From Burkholderiales bacterium 70-64 (GTDB lineage Bacteria; Pseudomonadota; Gammaproteobacteria; Burkholderiales; Burkholderiaceae_E): a stretch of 64,000 bases of DNA. The position numbers and the translations under genes are program-made. Positions 26,137-35,317 of the stretch are shown in pieces (positions within the stretch are counted from its first letter, which is position 1; the number at the start of each line of letters is the position of its first letter). Location of the stretch: NCBI GenBank assembly GCA_001898645.1, contig MKUQ01000027.1, positions 1 through 64,000 on the forward strand, in the 5' to 3' direction. A model generated the notes under the pieces. That model made no database searches. It saw only the letters and a program-made list of their open reading frames with translations, and was not told the DNA's origin.

Positions 26137-26811
26137 GTGTCTGCGGCGCCATCGAGGCGCGCGGCCGGGCCGGCACCGGCTGCGGTCACCGAGCTGGTGA
26201 TGATCCGCCACGGCGTCACCGCCTGGAACCGCGACCGCCGCTTCCAGGGCCAGACCGACATCGTGCTCGACGAGGAAGGATTGGCGCAGGCGCTGCGCAC
26301 CGGCCGGCGGCTGGCCGACTGGCCGCTCGCCGCCGTCTACACCAGCGACCTGGCGCGTGCGCGCCAGACCGCCGAGCCGATCGCCGCCGCCCACGGCCTG
26401 CCTCTGCTCGTCGACGAGCGCCTGCGCGAAAGGCGCTTCGGCTGCTTCGAGGGCCTCACCCACGACGAGATCCGCCTCGAGCAGGCCGGGAGCTGGCAGC
26501 GCTGGCAGGCGCGCGAGCCCGATTTCGCACCGCCCGGCGGGGGAGAATCGCTGCGCGCGTTCCATGCGCGCGTCGAATCGGTGATGCGGGATCTGGCGCG
26601 GCGCCACGCCGGCCATACCGTCGTCGCCGTCACCCACGGCGGCGTGCTCGACTGCGTGTTTCGCGTCGCCACCGGCCTGGCGCTGGAAGCCCCGCGCGGG
26701 CACGAGCTCCTCAACGCGAGCCTGAACCGCATCGCCTGGGACGGCCTCGCGTTCAGCCTGCTGGCCTGGGGCGATGTGGCGCACCTGGGCGGCACGGACG
26801 ACGCAGGGTAG
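26137..26811 (+). CDS. Histidine phosphatase family protein
   Basis: A phosphoglycerate-mutase-like phosphatase with the phospho-acceptor histidine in VMIRHGVTAWNRD and the second histidine in VVAVTHGGVLDC. The motif YTSDLARARQTAEPIAA and the glutamate in RERRFGCFEGL complete the active site. The start is uncertain: the frame is open back into the previous gene and I used the GTG at 26137, which gives 224 residues with a 20-residue Ala/Arg/Pro-rich leader. The ATG at 26200 would remove the first beta strand. Its substrate could be alpha-ribazole phosphate, a sugar phosphate or a phosphoglycerate analogue. Confidence 0.8.
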   Translation: MSAAPSRRAAGPAPAAVTELVMIRHGVTAWNRDRRFQGQTDIVLDEEGLAQALRTGRRLADWPLAAVYTSDLARARQTAEPIAAAHGLPLLVDERLRERRFGCFEGLTHDEIRLEQAGSWQRWQAREPDFAPPGGGESLRAFHARVESVMRDLARRHAGHTVVAVTHGGVLDCVFRVATGLALEAPRGHELLNASLNRIAWDGLAFSLLAWGDVAHLGGTDDAG

Positions 26812-27083
26812 GCGCCCGGCCCGCCGGCGCCGGTCACCCGCCTCCCGGCTACCCTGCCGTCCGACTCGCGGTCATCCTCCAGTAGAATTCCGTTTGCCGC
26901 GTGACTGGCGAAGGGCGCTTCGCGGCGCCCAAGGGTGAAACGACACCGTGGAGCGCGGCGCGGCCGGATCCGTCCGGTCTCCTGCCGATCGCCTGGGCGC
27001 TGGGGGAGGGCATGCGCCTTGCTGCGCCTGCTCTCCGATGCGCAACGATCGCCGGCTGCGTCCGGCGCAGCGAGGTTACCCAC

Positions 27084-28328
27084 ATGTTCGACCGCAACAT
27101 CGGCATTTCCCTGACCGACCCGGAGCTCTGGAACGCGATCCGCCTGGAGAACCAGCGCCAGGAGGCGCACATCGAGCTGATCGCCTCGGAGAACTACGCC
27201 AGTCCGGCGGTGATGGCGGCCCAGGGCTGCCAGATGACCAACAAGTACGCCGAGGGGTATCCGGGCAAGCGCTATTACGGCGGCTGCGAATACGTCGACA
27301 TCGCCGAGCGGCTGGCCATCGAGCGGCTGAAGAAGCTCTTCGGCGCCGAGTGCGCCAATGCCCAGCCGCATTCGGGCGCGCAGGCCAATGAAGCGGTGCT
27401 CCTCGCCTTCCTGAAGCCCGGCGACACGATCATGGGCATGAGCCTCGCCGAAGGCGGGCACCTCTCCCACGGCATGGCGCTGAACATGTCCGGCAAGTGG
27501 TTCAACGTGGTGTCCTACGGCCTGAACGAGGCCGAAGAGATCGACTACGACGCCATGGAGCGCAAGGCGCACGAGCACAAGCCCCGGCTGATCATCGCCG
27601 GCGCCTCGGCCTACAGCCTGCGCATCGACTGGGCGCGCTTCGCGCAGGTGGCGAAAGACATCGGCGCGCTGCTCATGGTCGACATGGCGCACTATTCCGG
27701 CCTGATTGCCGGCGGCGTCTATCCCAACCCGGTGCCATACGCCGACATCGTCACCTCGACCACCCACAAGAGCCTGCGCGGACCCCGCGGCGGCTTCCTC
27801 CTCATGCCCGAGCGCCACGAGAAGGCGATCAACTCGGCGGTCTTCCCCGGCCTGCAGGGAGGGCCGCTGATGCACGTGATCGCGGCCAAGGCGGTCGCCT
27901 TCCACGAGGCGCTGCAGCCCGCGTTCAAGGCGTACGCGCGCCAGGTCCTGGTGAACGCGCAGGTGCTCGCGCAGACCCTCATCGAGCGCGGCCTGCGCAT
28001 CGTCTCCGGGCGCACCGAGTCGCACCTCATGCTGGTCGACCTGCGCGCCAAGAAGATCACCGGCAAGGAGGCCGAGCGCGTGCTGGGCGAGGCGCACATC
28101 ACCTGCAACAAGAACGCGATCCCCAACGATCCGGAAAAGCCCATGGTCACCAGCGGCATCCGCCTGGGTACCCCCGCCATGACCACGCGCGGCTTCGCCG
28201 AGGACGAGGCGCGCCAGGTCGGCCACCTCATCGCCGACGTGCTGGAGAAGCCGGACGACGCGGCCACGCTGTCGGCGGTGCGCGAGCGCGTCGGCCAGCT
28301 CACGGCGAAGTTCCCGGTATACGGTTGA
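27084..28328 (+). CDS. glyA: Serine hydroxymethyltransferase
   Basis: A 414-residue PLP enzyme that interconverts serine and glycine while charging tetrahydrofolate with a one-carbon unit. The PLP lysine is Lys229 in [14 protein letters not shown], the same position as in E. coli. [15 protein letters not shown] and [15 protein letters not shown] flank the substrate site. The 272-base region upstream has no gene and no riboswitch that I recognise; TAGAAT at 26883 is an isolated -10-like hexamer. The stop codon TGA is also the first three bases of a 122-bp palindromic element that separates it from nrdR. Confidence 0.98.
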   Translation: MFDRNIGISLTDPELWNAIRLENQRQEAHIELIASENYASPAVMAAQGCQMTNKYAEGYPGKRYYGGCEYVDIAERLAIERLKKLFGAECANAQPHSGAQANEAVLLAFLKPGDTIMGMSLAEGGHLSHGMALNMSGKWFNVVSYGLNEAEEIDYDAMERKAHEHKPRLIIAGASAYSLRIDWARFAQVAKDIGALLMVDMAHYSGLIAGGVYPNPVPYADIVTSTTHKSLRGPRGGFLLMPERHEKAINSAVFPGLQGGPLMHVIAAKAVAFHEALQPAFKAYARQVLVNAQVLAQTLIERGLRIVSGRTESHLMLVDLRAKKITGKEAERVLGEAHITCNKNAIPNDPEKPMVTSGIRLGTPAMTTRGFAEDEARQVGHLIADVLEKPDDAATLSAVRERVGQLTAKFPVYG

Positions 28329-28447
28329 ACGTATGAAGGAACCTACTGCGCGGCCCGATCTCGCGCCTGCGATGCTCGCCGTACCCCAGTACGGCTGCGC
28401 TTCTCGGCACGCCCTCGGGCCGCTCGCTACGGTTCCTTCACACGTTC
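28326..28447 (+). repeat. 122-bp palindromic element, copy B
   Basis: This copy begins with the glyA stop codon (TGAACGTATGAAGGAACC) and ends GGTTCCTTCACACGTTC, 56 bases before nrdR. It differs from copy C at six positions, three of them in the apical loop (CCCA instead of TCTC) while the flanking GCCGTAC/GTACGGC stem is unchanged. It lies between two codirectional genes, so it would be transcribed as a long hairpin. Confidence 0.95.
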
Positions 28448-28503
28448 TGATTCGAGCTGCTACCCCGGCAAGCGCGCCCCTTGCGGTGCGTTGATCCCGC
28501 CCT

Positions 28504-28968
28504 ATGCGCTGTCCTTTCTGCGACCATGCCGACACCCAGGTCATCGAGACGCGCGAGTCCGATGACGGCGAGAGCACCCGCCGGCGCCGGCGCTGCCTGA
28601 ACTGCGACAAGCGCTTCACCACCTACGAGCGGGTGGAGCTCTCGCTGCCGACGGTCGTCAAGAAGAACGGCCTGCGCGCCGAGTTCGACCGGCGCAAGAT
28701 GCGCGCCTCGATGGCGCTGGCGCTGCGCAAGCGGCCGGTGAGCGCCGAAGCAGTCGATGCGGCGATCCACCGCATCGAGGAGAAGCTGCTCAGCCTGGGC
28801 CTGCGCGAAGTGCCGAGCGAGCGCATCGGCGAGCTGGTGATGCGGGAGCTGAAGAAGCTCGACAAGATCGCGTACGTGCGCTTCGCCTCGGTCTATCGCA
28901 ACTTCGAGGACGTCGACGAGTTCGCCGACGTGATCCTCGAGGTGCAGACGCGCAAGCGCAAGACCTGA
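28504..28968 (+). CDS. nrdR: Transcriptional repressor NrdR
   Basis: A 154-residue regulator of ribonucleotide reductase genes. The zinc ribbon is formed by Cys3, Cys6, Cys31 and Cys34 (MRCPFC and [14 protein letters not shown]), followed by an ATP-cone domain starting [15 protein letters not shown] that senses ATP/dATP. It normally follows glyA in proteobacteria, as here, but the two are separated by copy B of the palindromic element. No strong Shine-Dalgarno precedes the ATG. Confidence 0.97.
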   Translation: MRCPFCDHADTQVIETRESDDGESTRRRRRCLNCDKRFTTYERVELSLPTVVKKNGLRAEFDRRKMRASMALALRKRPVSAEAVDAAIHRIEEKLLSLGLREVPSERIGELVMRELKKLDKIAYVRFASVYRNFEDVDEFADVILEVQTRKRKT

Positions 28969-28997
28969 TCGCCCGCTCCGGAAGCCTCCCGGGCTCG

Positions 28998-30704
28998 CTA
29001 CCCTCCCACCCGGATGGCGTCGAGCGTGGCGTTCGGCGTGATCGCCTGCGGATCCACCCTCAGGTGCACCAGCGCCGGCCGGCGCGCCTCGCGCGCGTGC
29101 GCCAGCGCCGCGGCCATCGCTGCCTCGAAGTCCTCCGTGCGCTCCACGCGCACCCCGAAGCCGCCGAAGGCCTCGCCGTACTTGGCGAAATCCGGGTTCG
29201 CGAGGGTCGTGCCCAGCACGCGCGCAGGGTATTCGCGCTCCTGGTGCATGCGGATGGTGCCGTACATCCCGTTGTCGAACACGATCACCACCAGCCCCGC
29301 CTCGTACTGCGCGGCGGTGGCCAGCTCCTGTCCGTTCATCAGGAAATCGCCGTCGCCGGCAAAGCACACCACGGTGCGCTCCGGGCACGCGATCGCCGCG
29401 GCCACCGCGGCCGGAACGCCGTAGCCCATCGATCCCGAAGTGCTCGAGAGCAGGGTACGCAGCCCGGCATACGGCCAGAAGCGGTTGGCCCAGGTGGCGA
29501 AGTTGCCCGCGCCATTGGTGAGGATCGCGTCGGCGGGCAGCAGCCGCTTGAGCGTCTGCACCAGCTGCCACAGGTCGAGCGCCGGCTCGATCCCGGCCCC
29601 GGCGTAGATCGGCGGCCGCGCCTGCCACGCCTCGTATTCCGCCCGCCCCAAGGCGGCCTGGTCGGCCCAGGCCGCGCTGTCGACGCGCACGCCGGCCAGC
29701 GCCGAGGCGATCTCGGGCATCCCGGAGGCGATCATCAGGTCGGCCTGGTAGACGCTGCCCAGCTCCTCGATGCCAGGATGCACGTGCACCAGCTCCTGCC
29801 GCGGCCGCGGCGCTTCGAGCAGGGAGTAGCCCGAGGTGGTCATCTCGCCCAGTCGCGGGCCGATCGCCAGCACCAGGTCGGCGGCCTGTAGCCGCGCCGC
29901 GAGCTTCGGGTTGACGCCGATGCCGACGTCGCCGATGTACTGGGGATGGCGATTATCGAATAGGTCCTGAAAGCGGAACGTGCAGGCCACGGGCAGGCGG
30001 TTGGCCTCGACGAACGTGCGCAGGTCCGCGCAGGCCGCCTGAGTCCAGCCGGTGCCGCCGAGCAGCACCAACGGCCGCCGGGCTCGCGCCAGCATCGCGG
30101 CCAGCCGTTCGACCTGCGCCGCCCCCGGGCTGGCGCGCACCGGCGCATGGCAGGCGGTGTCGGCCACCTCCGCGCTGCAGGCCAGCACGTCTTCGGGCAG
30201 CGCCAGCACCACCGGCCCCATGCGTCCGCTGGTGGCGGCCTGGAACGCATGCGCGACGTATTCGGGGATGCGTTCGACGCGGTCGATCTGGGCGACCCAC
30301 TTGGCCATCTGCCCGAACATGCGGCGATAGTCGATCTCCTGGAACGCCTCGCGGTCGACGAAGCCGGTGCCGACCTGGCCGATGAACAGGACCATCGGCA
30401 CCGAGTCCTGGAACGCCGCGTGCACGCCGATCGAGGCATTGGTCGCCCCCGGGCCGCGCGTCACCATCACCACTCCCGGCTTGCCGGTGAGCTTGGCATA
30501 GGCGTCGGCCATGAACGAGGCGCCGCCCTCCTGGCGGCAGACCACGAAGCGGATGCGGTCGCGGTACCGGTACAGTCCGTCGAGCACCGCGAGGTAGCTT
30601 TCGCCGGGTACCCCGAAGATGGTGTCGACGTCGTGCACCGCGAGCGCGTCGGCAAGGATCCGGCCGCCGGGTCGCGGGCCCGGTGCGGTGGCGAGTCGGC
30701 TCAC
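28998..30704 (-). CDS. Thiamine pyrophosphate-dependent enzyme, acetolactate synthase-like
   Basis: A 568-residue TPP enzyme with the three-domain plan of acetolactate synthase and benzoylformate decarboxylase. The TPP-activating glutamate is in VVCRQEGGASFMADAYAK, and the Mg/TPP motif runs from GDGDFLMNGQELATA to NGMYGTIRMHQ. The start is a GTG at 30704 with CAGGAG upstream. There is no regulatory subunit gene beside it, so biosynthetic IlvB is unlikely; stand-alone relatives decarboxylate or ligate 2-oxo acids. It is divergent from ribD across 54 bases with no obvious link to riboflavin. The substrate is unknown. Confidence 0.85.
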   Translation of the reverse strand: MSRLATAPGPRPGGRILADALAVHDVDTIFGVPGESYLAVLDGLYRYRDRIRFVVCRQEGGASFMADAYAKLTGKPGVVMVTRGPGATNASIGVHAAFQDSVPMVLFIGQVGTGFVDREAFQEIDYRRMFGQMAKWVAQIDRVERIPEYVAHAFQAATSGRMGPVVLALPEDVLACSAEVADTACHAPVRASPGAAQVERLAAMLARARRPLVLLGGTGWTQAACADLRTFVEANRLPVACTFRFQDLFDNRHPQYIGDVGIGVNPKLAARLQAADLVLAIGPRLGEMTTSGYSLLEAPRPRQELVHVHPGIEELGSVYQADLMIASGMPEIASALAGVRVDSAAWADQAALGRAEYEAWQARPPIYAGAGIEPALDLWQLVQTLKRLLPADAILTNGAGNFATWANRFWPYAGLRTLLSSTSGSMGYGVPAAVAAAIACPERTVVCFAGDGDFLMNGQELATAAQYEAGLVVIVFDNGMYGTIRMHQEREYPARVLGTTLANPDFAKYGEAFGGFGVRVERTEDFEAAMAAALAHAREARRPALVHLRVDPQAITPNATLDAIRVGG

Positions 30705-30758
30705 GTCGTGTCTCCTGCTGGATGAACCGGGCGGATTGTAGGGCGATAATGTCGACCC

Positions 30759-31859
30759 ATGTTCACCGCGGCCGATCACGACTTCATGCAGCGTGCGCTG
30801 CGGCTGGCCCATCTCGGGTTGACCACGACCACGCCGAACCCGCGCGTCGGCTGCGTCGTGGTGCGCGACGGCACGATCGTCGGCGAGGGCTGGCACCGGC
30901 GCGCCGGCGAGCCGCACGCCGAGGTGCTGGCCCTGGCGCAGGCCGGCGAGCGCGCGCGCGGGGCCACCGCCTACGTCACGCTCGAGCCCTGCAATCATCA
31001 TGGCCGGACCGCGCCCTGCGTCGACGCCCTGCTGGCGGCGCAGCTCGGGCAGGTCATCGTGGCGATGGAGGATCCGAATCCGGCGGTCAACGGCCAGGGG
31101 CTGGAGCGGCTGCGCGGCGGCGGCATCGATGTGCGCTGCGGGTTGCTGCAGCAGGAGGCGCACGAGCTGAACATCGGCTTCGTGTCGCGCATGGTGCGCG
31201 GCCGCCCGTGGGTCCGGATGAAGGTCGCCATGAGCCTGGACGGCCGTACTGCGCTGCCCGACGGCACCAGCCAGTGGATCACCGGCGAGGCGGCGCGCGC
31301 CGACGGGCATGCCTGGCGCGCGCGCGCATGCGCGGTGCTCACCGGCATCGGCACGGTGAAGGACGACGATCCGCAGCTCACCGTGCGCCACGTTCCCGCC
31401 GCGCGCCAGCCGCTGCGCGTGCTCGTCGATTCCCGCTTCGAGGTCGATCCGGCCGCCCGCGTTCTCGCGGGCGGCGGCACCCTGGTGGCCTGCGCGCTGG
31501 CAGCGCCCGATCGCGCCGCCAAGACGGCCGTGCTGCAGGAGCTCGGCTGCGAGGTGATCACGCTGCCCGGTGCGCGTGGCAAGGTCGACCTGGTCGCGCT
31601 GCTGCGCGAACTGGCGCGCCGCGGCATCAACGAGCTGCACGTCGAGGCAGGCTACCGGCTCAACGGCTCGTTGCTGCGCGAGCAGTGCGTCGACGAGCTG
31701 CTGCTCTACGTGGCTCCCGCGCTGCTCGGCAATGCCATCGGCATGGCCGACCTGCCTGCACCCGACGAGCTCGAGCAGCGCGTGGCGCTGCAATGGCACT
31801 CGGTCGAGCGCATCGGCGACGACCTTCGCATCCTGGCCCGACTTCCCGAGAGGATCTGA
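30759..31859 (+). CDS. ribD: Bifunctional riboflavin deaminase/reductase RibD
   Basis: A 366-residue enzyme carrying out steps two and three of riboflavin synthesis. The N-terminal deaminase has the zinc motif GEPHAEVLAL with EPCNHHGRTAPC. The C-terminal NADPH reductase begins VRMKVAMSLDGRTALPDGTSQWITG and holds ELHVEAGYRLNGSLL. GATAAT lies shortly before the start and may be a -10. It opens the cluster ribD–ribE–(antisense gene)–ribBA–ribH. Length is normal. Confidence 0.96.
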   Translation: MFTAADHDFMQRALRLAHLGLTTTTPNPRVGCVVVRDGTIVGEGWHRRAGEPHAEVLALAQAGERARGATAYVTLEPCNHHGRTAPCVDALLAAQLGQVIVAMEDPNPAVNGQGLERLRGGGIDVRCGLLQQEAHELNIGFVSRMVRGRPWVRMKVAMSLDGRTALPDGTSQWITGEAARADGHAWRARACAVLTGIGTVKDDDPQLTVRHVPAARQPLRVLVDSRFEVDPAARVLAGGGTLVACALAAPDRAAKTAVLQELGCEVITLPGARGKVDLVALLRELARRGINELHVEAGYRLNGSLLREQCVDELLLYVAPALLGNAIGMADLPAPDELEQRVALQWHSVERIGDDLRILARLPERI

Positions 31860-31862
31860 CCC

Positions 31863-32492
31863 ATGTTCACCGGAATCATCGCGGCGGTCGGCCGCATCGA
31901 GAGCGTCGAGACGCTCGGCGAGGGCGCGGGCGTGCGCCTGACGGTCGATGCCGGCGCGCTCGATCTCTCCGACGTCGCCCCCGGCGACTCGATCGCGATC
32001 CAGGGTGCCTGCATGACCGCCATCGACATCCAGGCGCCGCGTTTTCGCGTCGAGGTGTCGCGGGAAAGCCTGTCGCTGACCCGCGGGCTGGATCGCCCGG
32101 GCGAGGTCAACCTGGAGAAGGCCATGCGGCTGGACGATCGCATCGGCGGGCACCTGGTCTCGGGCCACGTCGACGGCCTCGGCACGGTGGTGTCCTTCGA
32201 GCCGGTGGGCGAATCGTGGCGGCTGGTCGTGCGCGCGCCGGCAGGGCTGGCCAGGTACCTGGCCTACAAGGGCTCGATCACCGTCAACGGCGTCAGCCTC
32301 ACGGTGAACCGCGTCGGCGACGTGCCCGACGGCGCCGAGTTCGAGATCAACCTCATCCCGCACACGGTGTCGGTCACCACGCTGGGTGCGCTGCGGCCCG
32401 GGCAGCAGGTCAATCTCGAAGTGGACCTCATCGCGCGCTACGTGGAGCGCATGCTCCCCGCCGCGGCAACGGGCGCTAAGACAGGCCGGTGA
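31863..32492 (+). CDS. ribE: Riboflavin synthase alpha subunit
   Basis: A 209-residue riboflavin synthase, which dismutates two lumazine molecules to riboflavin. It begins with the invariant MFTGIIAAVG and has two lumazine-binding halves, the second marked by GHLVSGHVDGLGTV and KGSITVNGVSLTVN. It starts three bases after ribD, so the pair is coupled. Its last 17 bases overlap, tail to tail, the 3' end of a small gene on the other strand. Confidence 0.96.
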   Translation: MFTGIIAAVGRIESVETLGEGAGVRLTVDAGALDLSDVAPGDSIAIQGACMTAIDIQAPRFRVEVSRESLSLTRGLDRPGEVNLEKAMRLDDRIGGHLVSGHVDGLGTVVSFEPVGESWRLVVRAPAGLARYLAYKGSITVNGVSLTVNRVGDVPDGAEFEINLIPHTVSVTTLGALRPGQQVNLEVDLIARYVERMLPAAATGAKTGR

Positions 32493-32970
32493 CGCTCGCG
32501 CCGATCGCGACCGTCGCCCCGGCCGCCAGCTCGTCGAGCAGCTCGCGCGCCTGGGCGACCGCCTGCTCGTCGAAATCGACGAAGGCGATCGTGCTGTCGT
32601 AGTGCGGGCGCCGCAGCACCACCGTATCGTCGGCCAGCACGAAGCCGCGCGAGAAGCCGCGCACCGATTCCTCGCTGCGCAGGATGCGCAGGCGCGGCGC
32701 ATAGCGGCGTACCAGCGCCACCAGCCGCGGGCAGCGCTGCTCGACGAACGCCGGATCGTGAAGGATGATCTCCACCGTGCGTTCGGGCCCGCGCCCGAGG
32801 AGAGCCTCGAGCGCCTGCGCGAACGCCCTGCGCTCGAAGCCGTAGAACTCGCCGCGATCGTCGGCGATGCGCAGCGAGCGCTGCGCGCGCGAGACGATCC
32901 GGTCCAGCTCGGCACGCGCCTCGGCGCGTGTGTCGAGCCGGCGATAGCCTTCGAGATCGCGCGGATCCAT
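32476..32970 (-). CDS. Conserved-looking hypothetical protein, antisense within the rib cluster
   Basis: I do not recognise this 164-residue frame with certainty. It starts at an ATG at 32970 and reads MDPRDLEGYRRLDTRAEAR. The middle segment (residues 60–130: VEIILHDPAFVEQRCPRLV, then PRLRILRSEESVRGFSRGFV) resembles the half-domain of phospholipase D-like proteins without the HKD motif. Codon use looks coding, with third positions mostly G or C, and it fills the 560-base gap between ribE and ribBA that otherwise has no gene. A DUF7931-type family in betaproteobacteria is a possible match. Confidence 0.6.
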   Translation of the reverse strand: MDPRDLEGYRRLDTRAEARAELDRIVSRAQRSLRIADDRGEFYGFERRAFAQALEALLGRGPERTVEIILHDPAFVEQRCPRLVALVRRYAPRLRILRSEESVRGFSRGFVLADDTVVLRRPHYDSTIAFVDFDEQAVAQARELLDELAAGATVAIGASVTGLS

Positions 32971-33053
32971 GATCGCCGCAGTATCGCAGCACCGCGGCGC
33001 CGGCGGCCCGCCGTCCGGCGGCGCAGGCCCCCCGCGCAGCGTAGAATGCCCGC

Positions 33054-34175
33054 ATGACACTCGCCTCCACGCCCGAGATCATCGCCGAGCTCGCCGCCGG
33101 CCGCATGGTCATCCTGGTCGACGAAGAGGACCGCGAGAACGAGGGCGATCTCGTGCTCGCGGCCGACTTCGTCACGCCCGATGCCATCAACTTCATGGCG
33201 CGCTACGGGCGCGGCCTGATCTGCCTCACGCTCACCGAGGAGCGGTGCCGCCAGCTCGAATTGCCGCTGATGGTGGTCAACAACGGCACTCGCCACGGCA
33301 CCAACTTTACCGTCTCGATCGAAGCTGCCGAGGGGGTATCCACCGGCATCTCGGCGGCCGACCGCGCACGCACCGTGCAGGCCGCCGTGGCTCGCCAGGC
33401 ACGGCCCGAGGATCTGGTGCAGCCCGGGCACATCTTCCCGCTCATGGCGCAACCGGGCGGCGTGCTGATGCGCGCCGGCCACACCGAGGCCGGCTGCGAC
33501 CTCGCCCGCCTCGCCGGCCTGACCCCGGCCACGGTGATCTGCGAGATTCTCAAGGACGACGGCACGATGGCGCGCCTGCCCGACCTGGTCGAGTTCGCGG
33601 CCCGCCACCAGCTCAAGATCGGTGCCATCGCCGACCTGATCCAGTATCGAAGCGCCCACGAGAGCCTCGTCGAGCGCGTCGCCGAGCGCGTGATCCAGAC
33701 GCACTGGGGCGCGTTCCGGATGATCGCCTACCGCGATACCGCGGCGGGCTCGCCGCACCTGGCGCTGGTCCACGGTGAAATCCGGGCCGACGACGACACC
33801 CTGGTGCGGGTGCACGAGCCGCTGTCGGTGCTCGACCTGCTCGAGGCCGACGCGACCACTCATTCGTGGCCCCTCGACCGGGCGTTGGCGGCGATCGCCG
33901 CCGAACCCTCGGGGGTGGCCGTGCTGCTGAACTGCGCGCAGCCGGCCGACGTGCTGTTCTCGCAGCTGCGCGAGTCGGGCGACGACCCCGCGCAGGCGAG
34001 CGCGCGCCGACGCACCGGCAAGTTGGACCTGCGCACCTACGGCATCGGTGCCCAGATCCTCAAGGACGTCGGCGTCGGACGCATGCGCCTGCTCTCGCAG
34101 CCCCGCAAGATGCCCAGCATGACAGGCTTCGAGCTCGAGGTCGCGGGTTTCGAACAGGGATACTCACAACCATGA
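33054..34175 (+). CDS. ribBA: 3,4-dihydroxy-2-butanone-4-phosphate synthase with degenerate GTP cyclohydrolase II domain
   Basis: A 373-residue fusion. The N-terminal DHBP synthase is intact: [34 protein letters not shown], and [14 protein letters not shown]. The C-terminal half has the fold of GTP cyclohydrolase II, ending [20 protein letters not shown], but it lacks the three zinc cysteines of the active enzyme, so it probably does not use GTP. Such degenerate RibBA proteins are common in betaproteobacteria, with a true RibA elsewhere. Its stop overlaps an ATG (ATGA) of the ribH frame. Confidence 0.93.
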   Translation: MTLASTPEIIAELAAGRMVILVDEEDRENEGDLVLAADFVTPDAINFMARYGRGLICLTLTEERCRQLELPLMVVNNGTRHGTNFTVSIEAAEGVSTGISAADRARTVQAAVARQARPEDLVQPGHIFPLMAQPGGVLMRAGHTEAGCDLARLAGLTPATVICEILKDDGTMARLPDLVEFAARHQLKIGAIADLIQYRSAHESLVERVAERVIQTHWGAFRMIAYRDTAAGSPHLALVHGEIRADDDTLVRVHEPLSVLDLLEADATTHSWPLDRALAAIAAEPSGVAVLLNCAQPADVLFSQLRESGDDPAQASARRRTGKLDLRTYGIGAQILKDVGVGRMRLLSQPRKMPSMTGFELEVAGFEQGYSQP

Positions 34176-34195
34176 ACACCCCCAGGGAAGAGAGC

Positions 34196-34813
34196 ATGCA
34201 GATCGAAGTCTTCCAATCCGACCTGGACGGCAGCGGGCTGCGCGTCGGCGTCGTGCAGGCGCGCTTCAACCAGTCGATCGGCGAGGCGCTGCGCGATGCC
34301 TGCCTGGGCGAGCTGGGCGAGCTCGGCGTGGCGGCCGAGGACGTGTTCGTGTGCACCGTGCCCGGCGCGCTCGAGATCCCCGTCGTGCTGCAGCAGCTGG
34401 CCGCCTCAGGGGAGTTCGATGCGCTGATCGCCCTCGGCGCGGTGGTGCGCGGCGAGACCTATCATTTCGAGGTGGTGTCCAACGAGAGCGCGGCCGGCAT
34501 CTCGCGCGTCGCGCTCGACTTCAACGTGCCCATCGCCAATGCGGTGCTCACCACGGAGAACGACGAGCAGGCCGCCGAGCGTGCCGCCGAGAAGGGCGCC
34601 GAGGCGGCGCGCGTGGCGGTCGAGATGGCCAACCTCGCCTCGTCGCTGTCGGCGCTCGGCGACGACGAGTACGACGAGGACGAAGAAGACGACGACGAGG
34701 AAGAAGACGAAGACGACGAGGAGGAGGACGGGGAAGAGGAGGAAGACGAGACCGACGAGGAATCCCGCCGGCGCGCGCGTCGACCGGGTCGCCCGGGAGG
34801 CCGCCACGGATGA
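34196..34813 (+). CDS. ribH: 6,7-dimethyl-8-ribityllumazine synthase with acidic C-terminal tail
   Basis: The enzyme condenses 5-amino-6-ribitylaminouracil with dihydroxybutanone phosphate. The catalytic region has [25 protein letters not shown], and the proton-transfer histidine in [14 protein letters not shown]. The core of about 155 residues is normal, but residues 156–189 are 31 acidic residues out of 34, followed by an Arg/Gly-rich end. The ATG at 34196 has GGGA nine bases upstream; an in-frame ATG at 34172 that overlaps the ribBA stop is an alternative adding eight residues. The stop overlaps the nusB ATG. The tail may be surface decoration of the 60-subunit shell. Confidence 0.92.
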   Translation: MQIEVFQSDLDGSGLRVGVVQARFNQSIGEALRDACLGELGELGVAAEDVFVCTVPGALEIPVVLQQLAASGEFDALIALGAVVRGETYHFEVVSNESAAGISRVALDFNVPIANAVLTTENDEQAAERAAEKGAEAARVAVEMANLASSLSALGDDEYDEDEEDDDEEEDEDDEEEDGEEEEDETDEESRRRARRPGRPGGRHG

Positions 34814-35301
34814 CGGCTGCCGGCAAGCCGCGCACGAGCGGGCCGGGGCAGGCGGGGGCGGGTAGCGGCACGCCGCCCAAGAGCGCGCGGCGCCGCTCGC
34901 GCGAGCTGGCCTTGCAGGGAATCTACCAGTGGCTGCTGGCGCACGAGGACGCCGGCGCGATCGAGGCGCACCTGCACGACACGCCGGGGTTCGAGAAGGC
35001 CGATCGCGCCCACTTCGAGGCGCTGCTGCACGGCACGATCCGCGAGGCCGCAGCGCTCGATGCGCTCATCGCCCCGCACCTGGACCGCAAGGTCGCCGAG
35101 CTGAGCCCGGTCGAGCACGGGGTGCTGATGCTGGGTGCCTTCGAGCTGCTGCGCATGCCGGAGATCCCGTACCGCGTCGTGATCAACGAAGCGGTCGAGA
35201 TCGCCAAGACCTTCGGCGGCACCGACGGCTACAAGTACGTCAACGGCGTGCTCGACCGCCTCGCCACGCGCGCGCGCCCGCACGAGGCGCCGGCGCGCTA
35301 G
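34810..35301 (+). CDS. nusB: Transcription antitermination protein NusB
   Basis: A 163-residue NusB, which with NusE binds boxA in rRNA leaders. The conserved core begins [18 protein letters not shown] and ends in [31 protein letters not shown]. The N-terminal 25 residues are a Gly/Ser/Pro-rich extension. Its ATG overlaps the ribH stop (ATGA), the ordinary ribH–nusB coupling. thiL follows 16 bases later. Confidence 0.95.
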   Translation: MTAAGKPRTSGPGQAGAGSGTPPKSARRRSRELALQGIYQWLLAHEDAGAIEAHLHDTPGFEKADRAHFEALLHGTIREAAALDALIAPHLDRKVAELSPVEHGVLMLGAFELLRMPEIPYRVVINEAVEIAKTFGGTDGYKYVNGVLDRLATRARPHEAPAR

Positions 35302-35317
35302 CCTTCCGCCAGTCGCC

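Noticed and set aside
26812-27083. Glycine or tetrahydrofolate riboswitch before glyA
   Set aside because: I could not find the conserved core of either class in the 272-base region; only GC-rich inverted repeats are present.
30705-33863. Extension of the TPP-enzyme frame to 1,621 codons through the riboflavin genes
   Set aside because: The homologous protein begins at the GTG at 30704; upstream sequence is a shadow of ribD, ribE and ribBA.
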